Of a stretch of DNA of 16,030 nt, positions 1-6,241 are shown piece by piece. Numbering within the stretch: position 1 is the stretch's first letter; each line of letters opens with the position of its first letter. The notes under the pieces were generated by a model, which was not told the origin of the DNA, made no database searches, and saw nothing but the letters and a program-made list of their open reading frames with translations. The DNA is taken from NCBI GenBank assembly GCA_030407315.1, contig JALQPE010002256.1, positions 1 to 16,030 on the forward strand, written 5' to 3'. Position numbers and translations under genes: made by a program. Origin of the DNA: Asparagopsis taxiformis. Taxonomy: Eukaryota > Rhodophyta > Florideophyceae > Bonnemaisoniales > Bonnemaisoniaceae.

Positions 1-714
1 GGCCCAAACGTGAGCGGGGGTAGGATGCCATGAAGCGCCCCAAAAACACTTATACGCGGCAGGGTGCGAGCGCTCGTGGGCGCTCAGACGCGTGTGGCAA
101 ATACAAATGTAGACGGCGTCAAATCGAGCGCGGTAGTTTTTTTTATCCCGTGACGCGTGGCGCTGGCGCTCAGTGTTCTAAGTTAAACCTAGGGCGACCC
201 ATTGTACAGATGCGCGCGTGTCATTCCAATAAACGTCGCGCCATGAGCGACATCGATTCGCCCTGCACTGCGGGGGTATAGAGTATGCCGCGGCGATGGC
301 CGGTTTGCGGGGCGCAGCGGCATCCGCTTGGCGTCTCGCTTGTTCTTCCGGTGCGTCGCCACGTTTTTAGTTCGTGATGTGTGGCCCCGCGTGCGCGCAG
401 GAGTGCGCTTTATCGCGTCATCACTTTGCCGTGGTTCACCTGTCGGCAGCAGCTCTTACGGAGCCCGCGGCTGGCGGTGATTTGTCGGAGCGCGTGTCTG
501 GTCCAAGCCCTGTCGGGCGTCAATTGCGTGGCGTGCGGGATTGCATCCTACGGTTCCTGAGTCGCGCGCTCGCGCGGCTGGGCGGTGCGGTTCGCTGCGC
601 GTCATCGAGCTTCTCCCTGCGGGCGGGTACCTTCGGCGGTTTCTTTCGACGGTTGTGCGGCGTTGCAGGCTGGCTCGCGATATCGTGCGCGGGGCCCTAG
701 GCGTGCGTCGGTTC
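1..714. other. CpG-rich stretch without recognisable gene
   Basis: No reading frame here resembles a known protein; the open frames reflect the scarcity of AT-rich stop codons in GC/CpG-rich DNA. The stretch lies just downstream of the decayed chromodomain of the minus-strand element at 715-2898, so it may hold that element's 3' untranslated region and LTR. I could not find convincing LTR ends or a polypurine tract. A plus-strand AATAAA sits near 228-233 but has no gene to serve. Confidence 0.5.
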
Positions 715-887
715 AGGTCCTTTCGGAAACGTGCGACTAACGGCGCGGGCAGCGAGCCCTCGGGCTCCCACGTATCGTCGCGCGGGCGAATATCCTTTCC
801 ACCTTACGCGAAAGACGGACGCGCCAGCGTCATCGATGCCTTCGGCCGTTAGTTTGTCGATCATAAATTCGCGCGCCCCGTACTCTG
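715..887 (-). pseudogene. Chromodomain remnant at the pol C terminus (element 1)
   Basis: On the minus strand, EFMIDKLTAEGIDDAG then VFRVRWKGYSP match the first half of a chromodomain. After what looks like one extra base near 779-783 the second half continues as DDTWEPEGSLPAPLVARF. The aromatic residues expected to cage methyl-lysine are recognisable (the W and Y of RWKGYSP and the W of DTWEP). In chromoviruses this domain sits at the integrase C terminus and steers insertion toward particular chromatin. It is better conserved in the DTWEP part than the equivalent domain of element 2. The frame break makes it non-functional as read. Confidence 0.75.
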
Positions 888-1013
888 ACTCCGGGTTGAC
901 CTTGCGCGTGTTATCGAAGTCGCGTTCGTCCCGCCGTGTCCGCGTCGTCGGCGTTCTCCGCGTCGTTGGTATCTCCCTCGCCGCCGGGCGAATCAGGCGC
1001 GCTTGTCGCTCAC

Positions 1014-1330
1014 ACGCGCGCGAAGCGGATACGATCGGAGCTAACGAGTTCGGGTACGCCGTCTATTACAATTTCGTAAGTATGGCCATGACAACCTATT
1101 ACGGGAAAGGGCCAGAGACGGGGTAATCCAGTTTCGATGCCCGCGTCTCTTCACTTCGCTGCGCTTGCGTCGTCGCTCCTCCCGCGCGGTATCCAAGTAA
1201 CTTGGTCACCCACCTTAATATCCTTATTCACCGCGCGTACACTGCGGTCGAAGTCCCGTTTATATCGCGCTTGCGCCTTCTTCACGCGCTCGCCGCGCGC
1301 GCGTAGGCGTCTGATAGCCGCGCTAGGAAT
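1014..1330 (-). pseudogene. Integrase C-terminal tail remnant (element 1)
   Basis: The minus strand reads RVKKAQARYKRDFDR (about 1245-1290), then DIKVGDQVTWIPRG near 1185-1225. This is the basic helix and GD.V strand that follow the catalytic core in Ty3/gypsy integrases. Further on, TYEIVIDGVPELVSSDRIR (about 1020-1080) matches the TVHIERDGLVEQVSHDRV block of element 2 at the same place. The two parts lie in different frames or are separated by degraded sequence. No long minus-strand frame is open here; the identification rests on residue-level similarity to element 2 and the order relative to the chromodomain. Confidence 0.7.
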
Positions 1331-1399
1331 TCCATACGAAGGATGGCGTACTGCGAATCGTGTCCACTTGTTCCGTACCCAGCGACACAGGGTAGCGCG

Positions 1400-2283
1400 T
1401 GAGCGTAAGCTCGAACGGCGACGTATTCGTCGAGCGGTGTATCGCGCGATTGTAGGCGTACGCTAGCGCATCCAAATGCTCATCCCAGTCCTTTCGCTCT
1501 TCGTCGACGTAATGGCGCAGCGTCGCGACGATGGTACGATTCATTCGCTCGACTTGTCCGTTCGATTGCGGATGATACGTCGTCGTGAATATGTTTCGCG
1601 TTCCCATAACCGCGCACGTTTCCTGAAATAACTTTCGAGCGAAACTGCGGTCCGTTGTCAGAAAGCAGCGTGCGCGGCGGTCCGTATACAAAGACCCAGT
1701 CTCTGCAAAAGGCCTTCGCGACGGCGAGCGCAGATACGCGTCCGAGCGCGATGAGTCGGCAAAGCTTGCTATAGAGATCGGCGATTACGAGTATGAAGCG
1801 GCGTTGGCGCGGAGTCTCGGGTAGCGGACCCAGAATTCGATGGCGACGTCTTCGAGCGGGCGCGTTGCGAAAGAGCTTCAGGGCGTTCGTGTGGCGATAC
1901 TGCGTAACGCGATTACGTGCGCACGCGTCGCACTGTCTCACTGTAGTGTAGACGTCTACGCTCATCATCGGCCAGTAGTATGCACGTCGAATTGCCGAAT
2001 TGCGTCGTACATGCGTCGCGCGCCCGGGTGTCCTGCAGTTACCGCGTAGTGGTTAGCTCGCAGAATACGCCCCTTAATCGCTTCGGGAACGACTATCCTG
2101 CGTGGCGTTGTCGAGCGGAGCGGTCCTCATGAGAATCCCATCGGGGGATAGGTGAAAACGCGATCGCGGCGCGGTTTCGACGTCGCGTTTTGCGTTCTGG
2201 CAGAACTCGTCCGTAGCCTGCTCGCGTATCCACTCTTCAGCGGATACGGGTGGTTCGATACATGCTCGAGATGTCAGCAGCAA
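1400..2283 (-). pseudogene. Integrase zinc finger and catalytic core remnant (element 1)
   Basis: A linker with the EEWIREQATDEFCQ motif (about 2190-2245) leads to an HHCC zinc-binding region. NHYAV.AGHPGARRMYDAIRQ carries the histidines near 2000-2060, and QCDACARNR carries the cysteines near 1905-1935, in another frame. The RNase H-fold core follows: LGPLPETPRQRRFILVIADLYSKL, the second catalytic Asp in YGPPRTLLSDNGPQF (near 1660-1690), and the catalytic Glu in TYHPQSNGQVERMNRT (near 1535-1580, another frame). The frame is disrupted around the first catalytic Asp near 1830-1840. The end of the core, HLDALAYAYNRAIHRSTNTSPFEL, is intact. The enzyme would insert element cDNA into the genome; this copy cannot. 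Confidence 0.85.
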
Positions 2284-2439
2284 TCCAGGCTAGGATAATG
2301 TTCGGCGTAGTCGCATAGTAGCGCGGCGTCGGCTCGAACGTAAGCGTCCGCGTGGCGGTTCGACGATGTTCGCGGCGCCGAAGCAGGGTATCTCGTCCGG
2401 TATTTCCGCCTCGTCGCCGCTTCGCGTGGCCATTCGCGA

Positions 2440-2898
2440 GAGCGCGTCGGCGATAACATGGCGTTTACCCTTTTTTATATTTCGACGTCAAACTCGAACT
2501 CGGCGAGGCGCAATCGCCAGCGCGCGAGTCGTCCTTCCGCGGAGGTCTATTTAGAATCCAGCGCAGCGAATTATGGTCCGTGCGAACCGTGAACTTACGT
2601 CCCTTCTAGATATGCGCGTAATAGTAACACAGCCCATACCACTGCGAGGCATTCGCGTTTCCGTCGTCGAGTAATTACGCTCCCGCGTCGTTAAGCGTGC
2701 GCGACAGTATCCGACTGGATGTAATACGTCATCGTCGGCGTCTAACTGTAGTAACGCGCACCCGATTTGGCCTTGCGACGCGTCGGTTTCGAGCACATAC
2801 GGGTGCCCTTCGCGCGGTAACGAAGGATGATAGGTGGAGATAGCATCGCTTGTCGCAATGACTCGAACGCGCGCCCTCGCTCGGGCACGCCGTGACAC
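2440..2898 (-). pseudogene. Ty3/gypsy RNase H fragment (element 1)
   Basis: The minus strand encodes YVLETDASQGQIGCALLQ, matching the first catalytic-Asp strand of Ty3/gypsy RNase H (element 2 has YIVDTDASAYQIGCALLQ), followed by a VGY..ARLTTRERNYSTTE stretch carrying the catalytic Glu. The next conserved block is scrambled. Near 2560-2600 a DHNSLRW-like piece reappears. Near 2440-2510 the domain's end is readable across another frame change as a WRLRLAEFEFDVE block followed by HVIADALSR. The reverse transcriptase that should precede it on the minus strand, at higher coordinates, is missing. At least two frame changes are needed to follow the domain, so it is a pseudogene piece. Confidence 0.8.
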
Positions 2899-2948
2899 GT
2901 AATCGGATCGCTACGCGTACGCTCGCTTACTAACTAACTAATTCGCGG
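2899..2948. other. Junction between element 1 and pyrimidine-rich block, with (CTAA)3
   Basis: Pol similarity of element 1 stops near 2898, at about the RT/RNase H boundary, and composition changes sharply within 100 bp. A short tandem repeat, three copies of CTAA, lies at 2930-2941. It may mark a truncation or insertion breakpoint. Nothing else is recognisable. Confidence 0.4.
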
Positions 2949-2949
2949 A

Positions 2950-3720
2950 TGCATGCGGACTCAGCCAGACGCAGTCGTTACGAGCGCGCACGCGTCGACC
3001 GAATAAATTGTACCACAACCTTTGCAACGTATTGTTCTTCAATACCCTCTCTCCTCTACCCTCAACCCCTCTCCTTCGCCCTCTACACAAACTTCCCCTG
3101 GCAGCTTACTCTTCCAAAACCTCTCACTCCCCATCCCGTACCCGACTGCTCCACACCCTCCCTCCCTCAGCTGCTCCAGCCCCCGCCATCCGCATCTTCG
3201 ATACCGTATACCACCACCACCGGCCCACGCTCCCGCACTGCGGGGTGGCACCCCCGCCGTCTCCCCAAAACTCCTCCCCGCTCTGAACACATACAACGCC
3301 CCCACTTCGCCCCTTCCTCCCACTCCCCTCCCTCCCCAAATACAATAACCCCCGCCTCTTCTCCATACTCCCCACTCACCACAGCCAGAACAGACGCCAC
3401 CCCCTCCCCTCTTTCTCCTCACTTTCCTAAAACCCCCTCCTCTCGCGGCGACTTCAACCGCACCCTCCTACGGTCCCACCTAACACCTCCTCCGCCCTCA
3501 CTACCCCAACACCCCGCAGCGTCTCCCCAATCCCCATAATATGCTTGTCGGCACTCCTCTCCGAATCACACTCCAATCTAAACCCGCACTCGTCCGTACA
3601 TTTCCACCTCCCCCTGTACCATCCCAAGATTGCATCCCTCCACAGAACACCCTCATACCACAGAAGAATTTTTCCTTCCCTCTCATACCTCATCCTTAAA
3701 ACCTCCATCTGCTCCATGTA
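2950..3720. other. Pyrimidine-rich strand-asymmetric block
   Basis: For about 700 bp the plus strand is dominated by C and T, with many CCCTCC/CTCCC runs and few G. Every frame on both strands tends to stay open: proline/serine-rich on plus, glycine/glutamate/arginine-rich on minus. The overlapping ORFs are what this composition predicts. One minus frame (3454-3717) contains a CTDEC cysteine pair and some aromatic residues. It could be a worn fragment of a retroelement coding strand, since non-LTR elements often have a purine-rich sense strand, but I cannot assign a family. Confidence 0.5.
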
Positions 3721-4083
3721 AATTTCATGTAAATATTTTCTCTACTATTGCATCTCACATGTATGACGTATGCCTTTCCGCTTTGTCACCCTGAATATTG
3801 GTACTCATTATTCATAAAATAGGGCCACCCACATCCCTATCCCCGTTCTGCAAGCTTTACAAACCACTAGACGCATACTCCCACAACTATACAACAAACA
3901 CTACTCGCTATTTCAGACGACGCGGTACACAAGTAGCGTAGTCTCAACCTTCCGTGCAGCCTTCCCTGATGCGTACAAGTGCGAAACACGTCTAGACTTA
4001 CTACTACTCTACGATATAGTATATCAAAGTGACTGCGGAAATTTTCGGCACAGGAGATGCTGGGCCACCAAATTGATTTTTCG

Positions 4084-4111
4084 GAAATTTTAGAATTTCT
4101 GGGCTGGCCAG
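4084..4111. repeat. Dispersed direct repeat, copy 1
   Basis: A 28-nt sequence that matches 4468-4495 except at two positions. It ends in TTCTGGGCTGGCCAG, which contains the palindrome CTGGCCAG. Weaker similarity continues about 20 nt to the right in both copies. On the minus strand both copies translate with the string ALLASPEI, a sign of common descent and not of coding. Confidence 0.75.
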
Positions 4112-4367
4112 CAGTGCAATCGAGCTGGACATCCACCGGACGTCCATTTCAGGTTGTTCGTGAGAGAGTGGGGTGGGACCATGATGGAACAAGGACCAAG
4201 ACCTGTCCCTGGCGTATTGAGCCTGAAATCGACCCTTCGTGAGACGCCATTTAGCCTTAAGTTGGTGCTTACAGAAGCCAGTGACAACCCCACTCGGGGC
4301 GGCGGCCGGTGCCTGGGGCCGTTGTGGCCAAATTAGACACCCTGATTTGAATTAAAATTTGGGCTAT

Positions 4368-4403
4368 TCTCAAAAACATGCACATGTGAACATGTTTTTG
4401 AGA
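4368..4403. repeat. 13-bp perfect inverted repeat
   Basis: TCTCAAAAACATG at 4368-4380 is perfectly inverted at 4391-4403. The 10-nt loop (4381-4390) contains CACATGTG, itself a palindrome with the E-box pattern CANNTG. It could be a protein-binding site, a hairpin, or the inner part of a small inverted-repeat element. There is no gene close enough to call it an operator or terminator. Confidence 0.7.
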
Positions 4404-4409
4404 TGGGGG

Positions 4410-4425
4410 TGTGCCGTACGGCACA
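4410..4425. repeat. 16-bp perfect palindrome
   Basis: TGTGCCGTACGGCACA reads the same on both strands. It begins 7 bp after the 13-bp inverted repeat at 4368-4403, so two strong dyads lie side by side in otherwise unremarkable DNA. The function is unknown. Confidence 0.7.
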
Positions 4426-4467
4426 TCGACCGCCCAATCAAGGTTTTTTACAATATTTTTGCTGCCC

Positions 4468-4495
4468 GAAATTCTACAATTTCTGGGCTGGCCAG
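4468..4495. repeat. Dispersed direct repeat, copy 2
   Basis: Second copy of the 28-nt repeat at 4084-4111, same orientation, starting 384 bp away, with two mismatches. The pair brackets the inverted repeat and palindrome at 4368-4425, so it may belong to two copies, or to the ends, of one small interspersed element. Confidence 0.75.
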
Positions 4496-4824
4496 TAATG
4501 CATTAGCTATCTGCTCTAAACCGATTCTAACAAGCAGAAAGAATCCTCTCCATGACGATGCTCTCGAATTGAGTGCAATGCAACGGACTCCCTCCAAGAG
4601 AACGACAAAGGCATCGTCTTTTCCAAGCCATTTCCGTACGAAAAATAATCGAAAAACATTTGACTTTAACCTAACAGCTATCGCGAGCACCGTACTCAGC
4701 TATATTTCCTCTGTAATTTCCTTCCTCCAACCAATCAATAGCCGCTTGGTCACAGGCTTAAAAGCCTTCCACTATCTGTCCTATCCATCGAAGACCCTCG
4801 GAGGGTTCGATCCAGGCCTTGATC

Positions 4825-4839
4825 ACCCATGATGGGTGT
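4825..4839. repeat. 15-nt palindrome at the left LTR end
   Basis: CACCCATGATGGGTG is a dyad with one central base and straddles the proposed LTR terminus (4837). Its left half and centre are flanking DNA and its last three bases are the LTR end, so the element may have inserted into a short symmetric target, or the symmetry is chance. Confidence 0.5.
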
Positions 4840-4916
4840 GCTACCCGAGAAAATGAAAATGGAACATATTGCGACAGGGACGAGATATCATTCAATGAAA
4901 GAGAAGTTCTCTTTCG

Positions 4917-4922
4917 TTTATT
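4917..4922 (-). promoter_or_regulatory. Poly(A) signal in LTR
   Basis: Minus-strand AATAAA inside an A-rich run, about 80 bp before the proposed LTR end. It would direct 3' end formation of the gag-pol transcript in the 3' LTR and set the R/U5 border roughly 15-25 nt further on. Confidence 0.5.
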
Positions 4923-5070
4923 TTTTTCTAACAAGATTCTAAACGTCTACAAACCCTATGTCGTCCGTCCGTTTTCATCCCGGAGAGATGTGGATGTGAG
5001 GTAAGACGCAGTGGTGATGTTGTGTTGATTCCACAGACGGAGGTGGAGGAGGTGGTTACGGAGGAAGCCT

Positions 5071-5423
5071 GGAGAACTTCTCCGGTACTGACTGTAGTAG
5101 GTAGAAAATCCGCAAAGCGGCAAAACCACCCTACAGGTGTCCCGAGCCTCGGTAGTGTGGTAGAGCAAGCGAATCTTGCGTCAACCTCCAATAACGAGTA
5201 TACCCCGAAAGGTCTTCCGGTAATACCGGGTGAAGGTTGGCGGGGTGCTCACGCACGAAGTGCGTATTGATGGAGCGAAAGACGTAACCCGTCGAGCTGT
5301 ATAGCTAAAGCTAATTCGTCCTAGAAGGATAGAAAGAGCGATGCAAACACTGTTCAGTGGAGTCGTAAATTCCACGTGAGTTTACGTTACCTCTAAAGGT
5401 TAAGCACTCTGGCTAATCCAGAG
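5071..5423 (-). promoter_or_regulatory. Hairpin-dense R region of the LTR (structured leader)
   Basis: Many short perfect stems follow one another. Examples (arm/arm): 5071-5076/5078-5083; 5110-5113/5117-5120 with an AAA loop; 5142-5146/5148-5152, nested in a longer stem 5125-5134/5152-5161 with one mismatch; 5165-5169/5175-5179; 5217-5222/5224-5229; 5251-5256/5260-5265 with a GAA loop; 5281-5284/5290-5293; 5302-5306/5309-5313; 5348-5352/5355-5359; 5364-5369/5381-5386; 5407-5412/5418-5423. Stem sequences differ from one another, so this is not a tandem repeat. If transcription starts near 5403 on the minus strand, most of them lie in the R leader of the genomic RNA. Confidence 0.55.
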
Positions 5424-5426
5424 GCA

Positions 5427-5433
5427 TTTTATA
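5427..5433 (-). promoter_or_regulatory. TATA box of the gag-pol promoter in the LTR
   Basis: TATAAAA on the minus strand, about 320 bp from the U3 end of the LTR. It is followed after three bases by a 6-bp hairpin (5407-5423). Normal TATA spacing puts transcript starts near 5403. The active copy would be the one in the 5' LTR beyond 16030. Confidence 0.55.
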
Positions 5434-5502
5434 CTAAACTAAGTTACTGTAAACACAGTTAGGGTAGGTAGACAGTTAGGAATAAATATCCTTATGTGCA
5501 CC

Positions 5503-5747
5503 AATCAGATCCCTGATTATGGCGACTGCGGGAGCCCGCGAGATCACCGACTGTTAGTGTTACAGTGTAAAGTTAGCTGGGTCAGCTTAGTCAAAATTTG
5601 CCCCTTGTGGGGTCTTTAGTTGTCCCAATGGGTCCCTCTCCCTCACTGGTCTGAGGTACAGCGAGGCTGTTTCCATTGGTTATTCCCGAACCGGGGTCGT
5701 CCAATAGGATGTCGACACGACCCCACCAGGGCAGACCACTCCGTGGT
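5503..5747 (-). promoter_or_regulatory. Hairpins in the U3 part of the LTR
   Basis: Further perfect stems in U3: 5503-5508/5513-5518 (loop ATCC), 5528-5532/5535-5539, 5601-5604/5609-5612, 5641-5645/5652-5656, 5685-5688/5692-5695, an 8-bp stem 5693-5700/5717-5724, and 5735-5739/5743-5747 at the very LTR end. They are not in the leader RNA of the 5' LTR transcript but are present near the 3' end of full-length RNA, and could also act as DNA dyads. Confidence 0.5.
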
Positions 5748-5753
5748 ATGACA

Positions 5754-5765
5754 TCGCCCCCTCCT
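5754..5765 (-). other. Polypurine tract next to the 3' LTR
   Basis: AGGAGGGGGCGA on the minus strand, immediately followed by the LTR start TGTCAT. This is the form and position of the plus-strand cDNA primer of Ty3/gypsy elements. It fixes the internal edge of the LTR and shows that the region to its right, including the plus-strand ORF, is internal to the element. Confidence 0.65.
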
Positions 5766-5770
5766 AAGCC

Positions 5771-5789
5771 AATTGTCGTCCCGACAATT
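5771..5789. repeat. 8-bp perfect stem-loop beside the polypurine tract
   Basis: AATTGTCG at 5771-5778 is perfectly inverted at 5782-5789 with a 3-base loop. It lies 5 bases inside the element from the polypurine tract. It could help define the primer for second-strand cDNA synthesis, or be a binding site. Confidence 0.6.
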
Positions 5790-6216
5790 AAAATTCCAAA
5801 AATCCGTTGATTTTAAATTCCCAAATAATTTCCACCGCCGTGGCCGGCCAGCCGGGTAAAAATTTTGCGCGCCAAAAATTGGCTGTTATATTTACCCGTG
5901 CACACAGTTCCACCCCGAGCCTCGCTCATCCATCTGACTCACGACCCTTCGGGTTTCTTCATCCTCTTCACCGGCACTGCCGTGTTTTCCAGCCCGCCGT
6001 TCCGGATTGCGAAGCGATCGCCTGCCTGGCGATTTGAATTCCGTACCTTTCGGTAGCTTGCTTGCGTGATACGCGACCTTTCTTGCGTTAAGGGTAACAC
6101 CCGCTTTGCGTATTTTAGGTGTCCCTTCGGGTTTCAAGAAAAAGGCTCACGCCTGCTGCGACCGTACGGCTTGTCCGTTGATTTCTTCTTTGGCGATCAC
6201 TAACTCCAGTGGAGTG
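5790..6216. other. Spacer between polypurine tract and antisense promoter
   Basis: No frame here is recognisable as a gene. The spacer has an AT-rich start, a GGCCGGCC-type GC block near 5840, and more hairpins: ATCGCC/GGCGAT at 6017-6022/6028-6033 and TACC/GGTA at 6044-6047/6052-6055. Its position suggests it serves as the upstream regulatory region of the plus-strand ORF. Confidence 0.5.
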
Positions 6217-6224
6217 TATATAAG
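6217..6224 (+). promoter_or_regulatory. TATA box of the plus-strand (antisense) ORF
   Basis: TATATAAG, followed by a GGGCGG stretch, lies 25 bp upstream of the first ATG at 6242. With the usual 25-32 bp from TATA to transcript start, initiation would fall near 6242-6249, at or just past that ATG. The in-frame ATG at 6275 is therefore the likelier start codon on the main transcript. Both ATGs have A at position -3. Confidence 0.6.
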
Positions 6225-6241
6225 GGCGGAAGATCATCAGC

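Larger units (their letters stand above)
715..2898 (-). mobile_element. Decayed, 5'-truncated Ty3/gypsy chromovirus (element 1)
   Basis: Read on the minus strand, this block keeps the order RNase H, HHCC zinc finger, integrase core, integrase C-terminal tail, chromodomain, which is the 3' half of a chromovirus pol gene. The pieces are recognisable by direct comparison with the better-preserved element at 9762-15950: both carry QARYKRDFDR after the integrase core and nearly the same YGPPRTLLSDNGPQF block. Gag, protease and reverse transcriptase are absent; similarity stops abruptly just upstream of RNase H near 2898. Frames change many times and several conserved blocks are degraded, so the copy cannot encode a working polyprotein. 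It is richer in CpG than the second element, so it is a different family and not a fragment of it. Confidence 0.85.
3721..4836. other. Non-coding AT-richer block with repeats and palindromes
   Basis: No frame here looks like a protein gene; the longest (4359-4832, plus) has no recognisable motif and overlaps repeats. The block holds a 28-nt imperfect direct repeat, a 13-bp inverted repeat and a 16-bp palindrome, listed separately. The likeliest reading is remnants of small interspersed elements flanking the insertion site of the long retroelement. Confidence 0.5.
4837..5753 (-). repeat. Probable 3' LTR of element 2
   Basis: On the minus strand this 917-bp segment starts TGTCATACC, directly after a polypurine tract, and ends GGTAGCACA. 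It thus has TG...CA ends with a 9-nt terminal inverted repeat matching at 7 positions. Inside, in the expected order, are a TATA box (5427-5433) and an AATAAA signal (4917-4922). The implied layout is U3 about 5753-5404, R about 5403-4895, and U5 about 4895-4837. No protein frame in it is credible. The right end is well supported by the polypurine tract; the left end rests on the inverted repeat and could be off. The partner LTR is outside the window, so direct-repeat proof is lacking. Confidence 0.65.

Noticed and set aside
374..1466. Several overlapping plus-strand frames of 100-130 codons
   Set aside because: They lie in CpG-rich DNA, are mostly antisense to or downstream of the decayed integrase and chromodomain, have no motif, and overlap one another.
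2949..3539. A 196-codon proline-rich plus-strand ORF
   Set aside because: It is produced by the pyrimidine-rich composition; all six frames are unusually open here.
3454..3717. Minus-strand frame with a CTDEC cysteine pair and downstream His, suggestive of a LINE C-terminal zinc motif
   Set aside because: Spacing does not match a known zinc motif and the composition bias makes open frames uninformative.
4804..4813. GGTTCGATCC, a perfect-looking tRNA B box, with a loose A-box-like TAGCCGCTTGGT upstream
   Set aside because: The bases flanking the T loop do not pair as a T stem and no acceptor stem forms, so there is no tRNA. A worn tRNA-derived SINE is possible but unsupported.
4359..4832. 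A 157-codon plus-strand ORF
   Set aside because: It runs through a palindrome and a dispersed repeat and has no recognisable motif.
5071..5423. Hairpin series as a CRISPR array
   Set aside because: Stems are unrelated in sequence and irregularly spaced, and the window is eukaryotic.
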